From JANXSD01 sp043758125 (GTDB lineage Bacteria; Bacteroidota; Bacteroidia; AKYH767-A; OLB10), in the NCBI GenBank assembly GCA_043758125.1, contig JAYVOC010000105.1, forward strand, positions 1 to 15,300: DNA of 15,300 bases. Reading direction: 5' to 3'. The position numbers were made by a program, and so were the translations under genes. Shown here one piece after another: positions 1 through 6,920 of this stretch (within the stretch, counting starts at the first letter, position 1; every line of letters begins with the position of its first letter). Under the pieces are notes generated by a model. The model was not told the DNA's origin. It did no database searches and worked only from the letters and a program-made list of their open reading frames with translations.

Positions 1-866
1 ACCAGTCGTTCAATGTAATTTGTACGATAACTTCTGAGTTGATTGAAGATAAATTATTGTGTGCAACAAATGCCAAGCAATCAGTCATTGATTTCTTTAA
101 AAATAAGACCGGTCAATCTCCAAAAAATGAAGTGATAAATCCAGATGTGGAAATTTTTATTTTTATTGAAAGCAATGGAGCCATTCTTTTAAATAGTACT
201 GGAGAATCACTAAGCAAAAGAGGTTATTTGGGAGAAGATGCTATTGAAATTCTTGATCCAATTATCGCATCAGGAATTGTTATACTATCAGGTTGGGAGC
301 CACATCAACCATTAATTGATTTTATGTGTGGTGAAGGAATTATTCCGATTGAGGCTGCATTATGGGCTGCGAAAATTCCGCCTGGCGCATTTCGAAAGCA
401 TTTTGCCTTTGAAAATTGGATGGATTTAGATTTAGATTTATTTAATCTTATTCGTGATAAACAAATTGCAAGAATTGTAAATAATCCAATTCGTATTTAT
501 GCAAATGAATCCATTAAAGATGATTATGAAAAAGCAATTTTAAACATCAATGCAGCTGGTGTGGATGATATGATTACAATTAGCAATGTTGATTTTAATT
601 TAGTTGAAAGACCAGATGGTATAGGAACAATTATAATTCACCCACCTTTTGGAAATAAAGAGGATATTATTGAAGATAAAAATTTCTTCTCGAATATTGG
701 AAATTGTTTTAAACAGAAATTTACAAATTACAAAGCATATATTTTTACAGGTAATCCTGAAATTGGTAAGCTAATAGGACTAAAAGCTAAGAAACGAATT
801 AAGTTGTTTAATGGTGACCAAGAAAGTCGCTTGCTTGGATATGATTTGTTTGAAGGGAGTAAATAA
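1..866 (+). CDS. RlmL-like THUMP/SAM-dependent RNA methyltransferase, 5'-truncated, with altered catalytic motifs
   Basis: The reading frame is open from base 3 with no stop, so the gene begins outside the window; the TTG at 39 is not its start. What is visible is the end of the THUMP region (a GESLSKRGY motif where the family has SGeSLhkRGY) and then the methyltransferase domain. The SAM-binding loop DFMCGEG starts at 318 and is followed by IEAALWAAKIPPG. The C-terminal signature GLKAKKRIKLFNG is well conserved. Known relatives (COG0116, RlmL/YcbY N-terminal half) methylate 23S rRNA guanine N2. Three functional motifs differ from the family pattern: DPMCGSGT reads DFMCGEGI, the acidic SAM-ribose position reads YANE, and catalytic NPPY reads HPPF (639-650). 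Family membership is firm. Activity is doubtful, and it may be a degenerate paralogue. It ends at the shared terminator opposite the zinc-ribbon gene. Confidence 0.8.
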   Translation, partial: QSFNVICTITSELIEDKLLCATNAKQSVIDFFKNKTGQSPKNEVINPDVEIFIFIESNGAILLNSTGESLSKRGYLGEDAIEILDPIIASGIVILSGWEPHQPLIDFMCGEGIIPIEAALWAAKIPPGAFRKHFAFENWMDLDLDLFNLIRDKQIARIVNNPIRIYANESIKDDYEKAILNINAAGVDDMITISNVDFNLVERPDGIGTIIIHPPFGNKEDIIEDKNFFSNIGNCFKQKFTNYKAYIFTGNPEIGKLIGLKAKKRIKLFNGDQESRLLGYDLFEGSK

Positions 867-884
867 CGTTTCTTTATTCGTTTA

Positions 885-920
885 AAACAAAAGCCTCAAA
901 TTTCTTTGAGGCTTTTGTTT
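885..920. terminator. Bidirectional intrinsic terminator between convergent genes
   Basis: A perfect 16-bp inverted repeat (arms 885-900 and 905-920, AAACAAAAGCCTCAAA on the left) encloses a TTTC loop. The outer part of each arm supplies a T-rich tract in either direction. It lies 18 bp after the methyltransferase stop and 18 bp after the zinc-ribbon stop on the other strand, so it can end both transcripts. Confidence 0.9.
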
Positions 921-938
921 GCGGTTATATTTTCTGAA

Positions 939-1760
939 TTATTTATCAAGAATATTTGGATCTACGAGTATTCGACCACAATGTTCACAAACGATAACTT
1001 TTTTACGTTGACGAATATCTAGCTGACGTTGTGGAGGGATTTTATTAAAACAACCACCACATGCGTCACGAGCAATACTAACCACCGCAAGGCCATTACG
1101 TGCATTACCACGAATTCTATAATAAGCAGTAAGTAACCTCTCTTCAATAACAGTAGACGCTTTGTTCGATTCAGTAGATAGTTCTAATTCTTCTTTTTCA
1201 GTTTCAGCGATAATTGAATCTAATTCTGCCTTTTTATTTTGAAGGTCGATTTGGCGATCTTCAAAAGTTTTTTCAGAGGCGTCGATGATTTGCTTTTTAG
1301 CAACTAGTTCTGCAGAAAATTCTTTAATTCGTTTTTCGCTTAATTGAATCTCTAGTTGTTGATATTCCATCTCCTTGTTAAGAGAATCGAATTCACGATT
1401 ATTCTTAACACTTCCTTGTTGCGTTTGGTATTTCTTTATCAATGCTAAAGCATCTTTAATAGTCTGCTTTTTCGATTTAACCTGATCGTCAAGATTTTTG
1501 GCTTCTTCAGTATAATTCGTGATTCGAGTTTGCAATCCTGCAATTTCATCTTCAAGATCGATTACCTCCATTGGTAATTCTCCTCTTGTAATGCGGATTT
1601 TATCGATCTGACTGTCGATAAGTTGAAGTTGGAATAGTGCACGAAGCTTGTCTTCAATAGTATTTTCACCTTTTTCAATAGTACGCACTATCGGCAAAGG
1701 CTTCTTTGGAGCTTCGGCTACTGCAATGTCTTCTTTTTTGGAGGTCTTTTTGGTAGCCAT
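939..1760 (-). CDS. Coiled-coil protein with C-terminal C4 zinc ribbon (COG1579 type)
   Basis: This 273-residue protein has a lysine-rich N-terminus and a long charged heptad-like region at about 40-205, which should form an antiparallel coiled-coil hairpin. The C-terminus is a zinc ribbon with CGGC (Cys234, Cys237) and CEHC (Cys258, Cys261). This is the layout of the COG1579/CT398-like family, which binds zinc and is suspected of nucleic-acid or protein-scaffold roles; its biochemical function is not established. I chose ATG at 1760; an in-frame TTG at 1766 lies inside the stop codon of the upstream gene. The gene follows the Nif3-type gene with only 2 bp between stop and start, so the two are almost certainly co-transcribed and translationally coupled. 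It ends at the shared hairpin. Confidence 0.88.
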   Translation of the reverse strand: MATKKTSKKEDIAVAEAPKKPLPIVRTIEKGENTIEDKLRALFQLQLIDSQIDKIRITRGELPMEVIDLEDEIAGLQTRITNYTEEAKNLDDQVKSKKQTIKDALALIKKYQTQQGSVKNNREFDSLNKEMEYQQLEIQLSEKRIKEFSAELVAKKQIIDASEKTFEDRQIDLQNKKAELDSIIAETEKEELELSTESNKASTVIEERLLTAYYRIRGNARNGLAVVSIARDACGGCFNKIPPQRQLDIRQRKKVIVCEHCGRILVDPNILDK

Positions 1761-1762
1761 GA

Positions 1763-2857
1763 TCAAATGTAGTTGATAGGATTGGTGTTTAATTCCGTCA
1801 AATGGACGGCAAATTTAGGGAATTTTTCGCTCAAATAGGCACCTAAGAGCTCAATTGTAAATTGCTCAGTTTCAAAGTGTCCAATATCTAAGATCATGAT
1901 TTTACTCTCTGCATCGAAAAACTGGTGGTATTTAAAGTCGGCACTAATGAAAACTTGTGCTCCAGATTTGACGGCATGTTCTAACAAAAAACTTCCTGAA
2001 CCTCCACAAACTGCAACTTTCTTAATGGGTTCTAATAATGGTTTGGTAAAACGAACACAAGATGCATTCATCTTGATTTTAACAAACTGAAGAAATTCAT
2101 TTGGATTCATTGCATTTGGTAATTCACCTACCATTCCAGCTCCAATAAATTGGTTGTCATTACTAATTTCATAAATTTCATAAGCTACCTCTTCATAAGT
2201 GTTATTCGATTTAATTGTTGTTATTATTTGCCCCTCTAAATGCTTCGGAAAAATCACTTCTATTCTTTCTTCTTGCTCAAATGAAGTAATATTTTTTGCA
2301 CCAACAGTAGGATTTGATTCGTCATTTCCTTTGTAAGTTCCAATTCCTGTTGTTGTAAAACTACATTCGCTATAATTACCAATTTCTCCCGCTCCAGATT
2401 TAAAAAGTGCACTCCTAATTGCTTCGGCATCTTTCTTTTGTGCAAAGGTCACCAACTTTCTTAGTTGATGACTCTTTGGTGAAAGCATCTTACAATTGAT
2501 TAAATTTAATTTCTCACAAATTTTTGAATTAACTCCATCATAAACATTGTCTAAATTAGTGTGTACTGCATATATGGCAATATCATTTTTGATTGCCTTA
2601 ATAATAACTCGTTCAATATAATTATTGCCATTTAATCGTTTTAGCCCAGTAAAAACAATTGGATGATGCGCAATTATTAGATTGCATTTTTTTTCTATTG
2701 CTTCGTCCAAAATGATTTCCAAACTATCTAAACATATTAAGGCACCAGTAATTTCCATTTCAGTATTCCCTGTAATAAGACCAGAATTATCGTAAGGCTC
2801 TTGATAGGAACTTGGTGCTAATTGTTCAATTACATTGATGATTTCCTTTAGGCGCAT
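1763..2857 (-). CDS. Nif3-like dinuclear metal-centre protein (DUF34 / GTP cyclohydrolase I type 2 homolog)
   Basis: This 364-residue protein has the Nif3/YbgI/YqfO metal ligands: His64-His65 in AHHP, Asp103 in HTNLD, and His327 with Glu331 in HFETE. The core is split by an insert of about 100 residues (roughly 130-230), resembling the PII/CutA-like domain of YqfO-type long forms, so this is a long-form member. Relatives form hexameric toroids with a two-metal site. The name GTP cyclohydrolase type 2 is inherited annotation and the true reaction is uncertain. I chose ATG 2857 over the in-frame GTG at 2875 because a promoter -7 core covers 2875-2882, which would put the GTG at or before the transcription start. 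It is the first gene of an operon with the zinc-ribbon gene. Confidence 0.9.
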   Translation of the reverse strand: MRLKEIINVIEQLAPSSYQEPYDNSGLITGNTEMEITGALICLDSLEIILDEAIEKKCNLIIAHHPIVFTGLKRLNGNNYIERVIIKAIKNDIAIYAVHTNLDNVYDGVNSKICEKLNLINCKMLSPKSHQLRKLVTFAQKKDAEAIRSALFKSGAGEIGNYSECSFTTTGIGTYKGNDESNPTVGAKNITSFEQEERIEVIFPKHLEGQIITTIKSNNTYEEVAYEIYEISNDNQFIGAGMVGELPNAMNPNEFLQFVKIKMNASCVRFTKPLLEPIKKVAVCGGSGSFLLEHAVKSGAQVFISADFKYHQFFDAESKIMILDIGHFETEQFTIELLGAYLSEKFPKFAVHLTELNTNPINYI

Positions 2858-2862
2858 GATAA

Positions 2863-2870
2863 TAAATTTG
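2863..2870 (+). promoter_or_regulatory. Candidate -7 element (TAAATTTG) for the lpxK transcript
   Basis: TAAATTTG matches the Bacteroidota TAnnTTTG core exactly. A TTG at 2835-2837 is 25 bp upstream, longer than the usual 17-23, so the -33 element is weak. Transcription would start near 2876, upstream of the small ORF at 2891 and of lpxK. It overlaps the leftward nif3 promoter region. Confidence 0.45.
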
Positions 2871-2874
2871 AACA

Positions 2875-2903
2875 CAAAGGTAATTAAGCTATGCCTAAAT
2901 CAA
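2875..2903 (-). promoter_or_regulatory. Promoter of the nif3-zinc-ribbon operon (TTG-N18-TACCTTTG)
   Basis: On the minus strand TTG (2903-2901) is followed after 18 bp by TACCTTTG (2882-2875), a full match to the Bacteroidota housekeeping consensus TTG-N17-23-TAnnTTTG. The predicted transcription start is near 2867, about 10 nt before ATG 2857. This supports ATG 2857 as the translation start. Confidence 0.7.
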
Positions 2904-2950
2904 TTGTCTCCTTTAAGGATGCAGTGAATTATTCTATTTTCGCAGGATGA
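2891..2950 (+). CDS. Possible 19-residue leader ORF overlapping the lpxK start
   Basis: The ORF encodes MPKSIVSFKDAVNYSIFAG and its stop overlaps the lpxK ATG as ATGA (ATG 2947, TGA 2948-2950). An AAAGG at 2876-2880 lies 10 nt before its ATG, and the candidate promoter core at 2863 would place it at the start of the lpxK mRNA. The arrangement would suit translational coupling. No homolog is recognised, and an ORF of this length could occur by chance, so this is a candidate only. Confidence 0.3.
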   Translation: MPKSIVSFKDAVNYSIFAG

Positions 2951-4005
2951 AAATACTTCTTTGGCCTTTTGCGAAATTGTACGGAATGATAATTTTCATT
3001 AGGAACTTCTTGTTCGATAAAGGCATATTGAAGCAAAAATCATTTTATTTCCCAGTTATTTGCGTTGGCAATTTGAAAACTGGAGGAACAGGTAAATCAC
3101 CACATGTTTTTTACCTGGCAAACCTTCTTCGTTCTTCTCATAAAATAACAATACTATCCAGAGGTTATGGAAGATCAACAAAAGGTTTTCGTTTTGTGAA
3201 TCATACAGATAATTCAATTGATGTTGGCGATGAACCTCTTCAATACGCAAAGTTTTTACAGGATGTAACTGTTGCTGTTTCTGAAAATAGAGTGGAAGGA
3301 ATTGAATCTATTATTCAAAATAAAGGAACTCCAGATGTAGTGATTTTGGATGATGCGTTTCAACATCGCTATGTTAAAGCGGGATTGAATATTTTACTTA
3401 CTGAATTTGATGACCTGTATATTGATGATAAATTGTTGCCTTTAGGAAGATTACGTGAGCCAGCAATTTCATCAAAAAGAGCACAATGTATCATCGTTAC
3501 AAAATGTCCGGCTTCACTTAGTGAAACGGAGATGGCTTCAATAAAATTACGATTAAAACTAAATAGTTTCCAGAAAATATTCTTCTCATTTATCAAATAC
3601 AATGACTTTTTAACAACAGATAATGAAAGGAATATTACGCTAGAAGAGTTGAAAGATAAAAATATTTTACTGCTAACTGGTATAGCAAATCCAGCACCAT
3701 TAAAGGCATTCCTCATTGATTATTGTCTTGCTATAGATGAATTAAAATTTCCAGATCATCATTCATATTCTGTTGCTGATATAGTTCATCTAAGAAAGAA
3801 ATTTGATATGTTTGCGATGTCATTTGAAAATACTCCAACATATATCATCACTACTCGCAAAGATGCTATGCGTTTGCAAAGACCAGAATTAAAAATGTTA
3901 ACTAAAGATTTGCCAATTGCAATAATTGATATCGATATTGAATTTGTCGGAAATCAATCAAACGAATTTAACCAATTTATACAACATTATGTTGAATCGA
4001 ATTAA
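2947..4005 (+). CDS. lpxK: Tetraacyldisaccharide 4'-kinase
   Basis: LpxK phosphorylates the 4' position of the lipid A disaccharide precursor at the inner face of the cytoplasmic membrane, in the Raetz pathway. The 352-residue product has the usual hydrophobic N-terminal membrane anchor (about 3-24), the Walker A loop GNLKTGGTGKS (41-51), the SRGYGR and DVGDEP motifs, and DDAFQHR (135-141) with the conserved Asp and His. LPLGRLREP and an IVTKCP stretch follow, then a C-terminal TTRKDAMRL region. The length matches the family (about 330-350). The start at 2947 has a GCAGG just upstream and overlaps the stop of a possible leader ORF. The 3' end overlaps the purine nucleoside phosphorylase gene by 17 bp, so the two form an operon. 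Confidence 0.95.
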   Translation: MKILLWPFAKLYGMIIFIRNFLFDKGILKQKSFYFPVICVGNLKTGGTGKSPHVFYLANLLRSSHKITILSRGYGRSTKGFRFVNHTDNSIDVGDEPLQYAKFLQDVTVAVSENRVEGIESIIQNKGTPDVVILDDAFQHRYVKAGLNILLTEFDDLYIDDKLLPLGRLREPAISSKRAQCIIVTKCPASLSETEMASIKLRLKLNSFQKIFFSFIKYNDFLTTDNERNITLEELKDKNILLLTGIANPAPLKAFLIDYCLAIDELKFPDHHSYSVADIVHLRKKFDMFAMSFENTPTYIITTRKDAMRLQRPELKMLTKDLPIAIIDIDIEFVGNQSNEFNQFIQHYVESN

Positions 4006-4798
4006 AGCCACCGTTGATTATATACAGTCAAAAACTGGATTTACTCCTGAGGTTGGAATTGTTTTAGGATCTGGATTAGGTGGATTAGTGAAAGATGTTG
4101 AAGTTGAACATTCATTGTCTTACAGTGATATTCCTAATTTTCCAGTTTCTACAGTTCATGGGCATGGTAGCAAGTTATTATTAGGTAAATTAAATGGAGT
4201 AAAAGTTGCAGTTATGCAAGGACGATTCCATTTTTATGAAGGATATTCAATGCAAGATGTTGCATTTCCCATTCGTGTTTTAAAATATTTAGGTATCAAT
4301 CGTTTGTTTTTATCGAATGCAAGTGGAGGTATGAATCCGAATTTTCAAGTTGGTGATCTTATGATAATCGATGATCATATTAACTTGATGGGTACAAATC
4401 CTTTGATAGGTCCTAATACTGATGAGCTAGGACCACGTTTTCCTGATATGAGTGCTCCTTATGACCCAACATTAGTTAATGCTGCTATGGATATCGCTAA
4501 AGCTAAAAACTATCGCTGCCATGTAGGTGTTTACGCTGCAGTAACTGGCCCAACTTATGAAACTCGTGCGGAATACAAATACATTCGTACAATAGGTGCT
4601 GATTGCGTAGGGATGTCTACCATCCCAGAGGTAATAGTTGCTCGTCACATGGGGTTACCTGTTTTTGCAATTTCTATTATTACTGATATGGGAGGTTTGG
4701 AAGATGTGCAGATTATTACTCATGAAGAAGTTTTAAAAGTGGCTCAAGCCGCAGAGATAAAAATGACCGCTCTTATAAGAGAATTAATAGCAAAATAG
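3989..4798 (+). CDS. punA: Purine nucleoside phosphorylase, trimeric (NP-II) type
   Basis: The enzyme cleaves purine (deoxy)nucleosides with phosphate to free base and (deoxy)ribose 1-phosphate, for purine salvage in the cytoplasm. The 269-residue length fits the family. Visible motifs are the phosphate loop GSGLGG (27-32), HGHG, RFHFYEG with the ribose-binding His, NASGGMN, GPTYET with the base-binding Glu, GMSTIPE, and a late THEEV His. Asp233 (SIITDMGG, codon at 4685) stands where guanosine/inosine-specific enzymes have Asn, a residue that helps read the base. A longer frame begins with TTG at 3926, but the family core begins around residue 4 of the ATG 3989 form. The gene overlaps the lpxK 3' end by 17 bp and probably depends on lpxK transcription and translation. 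Confidence 0.93.
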   Translation: MLNRIKATVDYIQSKTGFTPEVGIVLGSGLGGLVKDVEVEHSLSYSDIPNFPVSTVHGHGSKLLLGKLNGVKVAVMQGRFHFYEGYSMQDVAFPIRVLKYLGINRLFLSNASGGMNPNFQVGDLMIIDDHINLMGTNPLIGPNTDELGPRFPDMSAPYDPTLVNAAMDIAKAKNYRCHVGVYAAVTGPTYETRAEYKYIRTIGADCVGMSTIPEVIVARHMGLPVFAISIITDMGGLEDVQIITHEEVLKVAQAAEIKMTALIRELIAK

Positions 4799-4809
4799 TT
4801 TTCGATCGT

Positions 4810-5207
4810 TTAAAGGCATGAGGATATATTTTTCACAATATGAATGTCCGATGGCGAAAAATTATAAGAAGACAACTCTGACTTTTCTACCCATTTTACT
4901 TCATCATGATCTTTTAATGTTATTTCTCCAGATTGATAACTACATTGAAATGAATGTAAGTGAATGTATATTCCATTTGAATTGTATAGCTCACTTAAAT
5001 AGGATTGAATAGAATTAATTTCAATATTTAATTCTTCTTTGAGCTCTCTTTTTAGTGCCATCTCATAACTTTCATATTCTTCAACTTTTCCTCCTGGAAA
5101 TTCCCACAATCCTCCAAAAATGAAAATTGATTTTTTCCGCGCAATCAGTATTTTTTTATATTCTGAATTATAAATAATTCTTGCACAACGTGAATTGGAT
5201 GCTCCAT
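4810..5207 (-). CDS. MutT-type NUDIX hydrolase, apparent 1-nt frameshift near the start
   Basis: The body carries a complete NUDIX box, G-x5-E-x7-REL-x-EE-x-N-I, within WEFPGGKVEEYES, and follows the MutT pattern (KKILIARKK then GGLWEFPGG). MutT-like enzymes hydrolyse oxidised or noncanonical NTPs. The frame holding this body has no ATG, GTG or usable TTG near its beginning. Its only canonical start (TTG 5295) lies beyond the terminator hairpin of the upstream gene. The only sensible ATG, at 5207, is one frame away and reads MEHPIHVV then stops after 20 codons. One extra base near 5184 would join the two as MEHPIHVVARIIYNSEYKK and give 132 residues, the normal MutT length. It is therefore either frameshifted, a sequencing error, or started unusually. 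It converges on the phosphorylase gene with an 11-bp gap. Confidence 0.75.
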
Positions 5208-5258
5208 GATATCTTGTTTTTGATTGCAGCGAAATAGGATTGCGAATAGATTTAAAAC

Positions 5259-5289
5259 AAGAAGAGCTCCGTATTACGGAGCTCTTCTT
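5259..5289 (-). terminator. Intrinsic terminator of the T9SS surface-protein gene
   Basis: A perfect 14-bp inverted repeat (5259-5272 and 5276-5289, arm AAGAAGAGCTCCGT) with a 3-nt loop is followed on the minus strand by TTGTTTT. It lies 34 bp beyond the stop of the T9SS gene and about 50 bp before the NUDIX ATG, so it separates the two transcripts. Confidence 0.88.
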
Positions 5290-5322
5290 ATGCAAGCAGT
5301 GGTTTATAACCTTTAAGTTAAA

Positions 5323-6717
5323 TTAATTTGTTTTAACAACACGTGTTACTGATTTAGCATCACCTTGTTCAACTGTAACGAAATAAATTCCATTACTTAA
5401 TTCTTGACCAAATTGTAATGATTCAGATGTAGCATCATACTTATATTCGTTAACTAATCGTCCAGAAACATCAGATACACGTACTGAAGTAGACTGATCA
5501 GCATTTAAGTTGCGTATTACCAATTTAAATGATTCAGAAGATGGATTTGGAAATACTAGAGCATCTAAGGAAGTTCCATCAGTACGTATGGCTTGAGTAG
5601 CATTTACATTTGATAATCTGAGTGGAGTTAAACCAATCTGACATACATTACCATAGCAATATGGTGTTCCGCCAATAACTGCACGAACACGTACATTATA
5701 AAATGATCCTGGTTGTAATGCTGGAGTTACGTTTGCAAAATTTGCCCAACGTGTATTTGAAAGATAAGTCCAAGTAATTCCAGGTTGTGTAGTTTCTTCA
5801 AATTCGAATTCGTATTGTGGAATGAAATTCAAATAAGTTAATACTACTTCACTATGAATACTATCCGCTGATGTGTAATTAAAATTACCACAAGAAGCTG
5901 TAGTTAATTTAGGCTCACGGATTGAACGAACAACAATTCCGTTTGGATTAGTAAACTCACAAGAATTATTTATTTGAACAGTTAAGTAAACAGTTAATGT
6001 ATCTAGAACTGGACCTTGTTGAATGCCATCCATTAAAATGTTTACATTTTGTGTAGTAGCACCTGTTGACCATGAGTAACCTGAGAAACCTGAATCGGCA
6101 GTTAAATGAACGTATCCTGGTTTGCAAACTGTAATAGGTCCGACTGCATTAATGTTCGGGATGAAAGTTGAATCAAATGATTGAACGTGAATTGTTGCAG
6201 TAGTACTTGTATTACAACTACCAAAATTATTTGATATAGTTACTGAATAATCACCTGTAGTATTGACGGTGATATTATGGTTAGAAGAACCATTACTCCA
6301 TAAATAGTTGCTAAAGAATTGTCCTCCATTAGCAGTCAATATTACATTTTCACCAGGGCAAAGATTCGTTGATCCATTAGCTGCTATGGAAGCATTTGTT
6401 AATGGAATTACAAATAATGGAACCCAGTTACTACGCACTTTTCTTATACTGCCATTGAATGTTCCCAAAACTGAAACACGATAAAATCCAGTTTGAGTTA
6501 CTACAATTGATGAAGTAGTTGCGCCAGTACTCCACAAATAAATATAAGGACCAACCAAGTTAGTTGTTATTGCATCTAATTTTGTTCCAGCACATACTAT
6601 CGGTCCCGAAGGGACAATCGCAACACTAGGCGTTTGAGCTTGAGCAGAAGCACCTAAGCTAATGAAAAGCACTACCAATAAGTACTTCCATACTGTGTTT
6701 GTAAAGGTTTGTTTCAT
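5323..6717 (-). CDS. Secreted Ig-like repeat protein with T9SS type A C-terminal sorting domain
   Basis: This 464-residue protein begins with a Sec signal peptide (hydrophobic 12-23, likely cleavage after AQA at 27). Three related Ig-like repeats follow, each with a Cys early and a LWSTGATT, LWSNGSSN or SWSTGATT core, then a G-Y-x-V strand. A fibronectin-III-like segment follows (around 280-370, ending VRVRAVIGG). The last 75-80 residues form a Por/T9SS type A sorting domain (VFPNPSSESFKL, VSDVSGRLV, LSNGIYFVTVEQG, basic end). Such proteins are exported to the periplasm, passed through the type IX system and released or anchored outside; ligand and function are unknown. I chose ATG 6717 because it begins the signal peptide and lies downstream of a promoter core at 6758-6765; the ATG at 6780 lies upstream of it. 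It is monocistronic and divergent from the sensor kinase operon. Confidence 0.9.
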   Translation of the reverse strand: MKQTFTNTVWKYLLVVLFISLGASAQAQTPSVAIVPSGPIVCAGTKLDAITTNLVGPYIYLWSTGATTSSIVVTQTGFYRVSVLGTFNGSIRKVRSNWVPLFVIPLTNASIAANGSTNLCPGENVILTANGGQFFSNYLWSNGSSNHNITVNTTGDYSVTISNNFGSCNTSTTATIHVQSFDSTFIPNINAVGPITVCKPGYVHLTADSGFSGYSWSTGATTQNVNILMDGIQQGPVLDTLTVYLTVQINNSCEFTNPNGIVVRSIREPKLTTASCGNFNYTSADSIHSEVVLTYLNFIPQYEFEFEETTQPGITWTYLSNTRWANFANVTPALQPGSFYNVRVRAVIGGTPYCYGNVCQIGLTPLRLSNVNATQAIRTDGTSLDALVFPNPSSESFKLVIRNLNADQSTSVRVSDVSGRLVNEYKYDATSESLQFGQELSNGIYFVTVEQGDAKSVTRVVKTN

Positions 6718-6757
6718 ATTTAGATTATTTACGGTTTTACTTTTATGGATATTTAAA

Positions 6758-6765
6758 CAAAGGTA
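6758..6765 (-). promoter_or_regulatory. -7 promoter element (TACCTTTG) of the T9SS surface-protein gene
   Basis: TACCTTTG is an exact TAnnTTTG match. The surrounding 11-mer ATTACCTTTGT is identical to the one at the nif3 promoter. The -33 position has only a GTG (6788-6786, spacing 20) instead of TTG. The predicted transcription start is near 6751, giving a leader of about 33 nt before ATG 6717. Confidence 0.6.
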
Positions 6766-6881
6766 ATGCTTTGAAACCATTGCAGCACTAAGAAGTGACA
6801 GATTATTTTATTTTTTTTCATCCTTTTAATTAATCAATTTTAAATGCAAAAAATAATCTAAAATTGCGTGTCAACATTACC

Positions 6882-6889
6882 GATATTTG
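6882..6889 (+). promoter_or_regulatory. Weak candidate -7 element (GATATTTG) for the sensor kinase operon
   Basis: GATATTTG matches TAnnTTTG at all but the first base. A TTG at 6864-6866 is only 15 bp upstream, which is short. If used, transcription would start near 6896, about 25 nt before GTG 6921 and downstream of the alternative TTG start at 6864. The rest of 6781-6863 is AT-rich with nothing else I can name. Confidence 0.28.
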
Positions 6890-6920
6890 GCAAATCCAAT
6901 TTAGAAGATTCTCTCATTCT

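Noticed and set aside
1896..3716. ORFs at 1896-2090 (+), 2260-2445 (-), 3056-3250 (-) and 3369-3716 (-)
   Set aside because: They overlap the well-supported nif3-type and lpxK genes in other frames and show no recognisable protein features.
3926..3988. TTG start giving a phosphorylase 21 residues longer
   Set aside because: The extension is out-of-frame lpxK coding sequence and the family start matches ATG 3989.
4796..4812. Possible terminator in the 11-bp gap between the phosphorylase and NUDIX genes
   Set aside because: Only short AT and CGATCG palindromes are present; no stem with a T tract, so I do not call one.
6864..6866. TTG as the start of the sensor kinase
   Set aside because: It would place 19 polar residues before a textbook signal peptide that begins right after GTG 6921, and it lies upstream of the only candidate -7 element.
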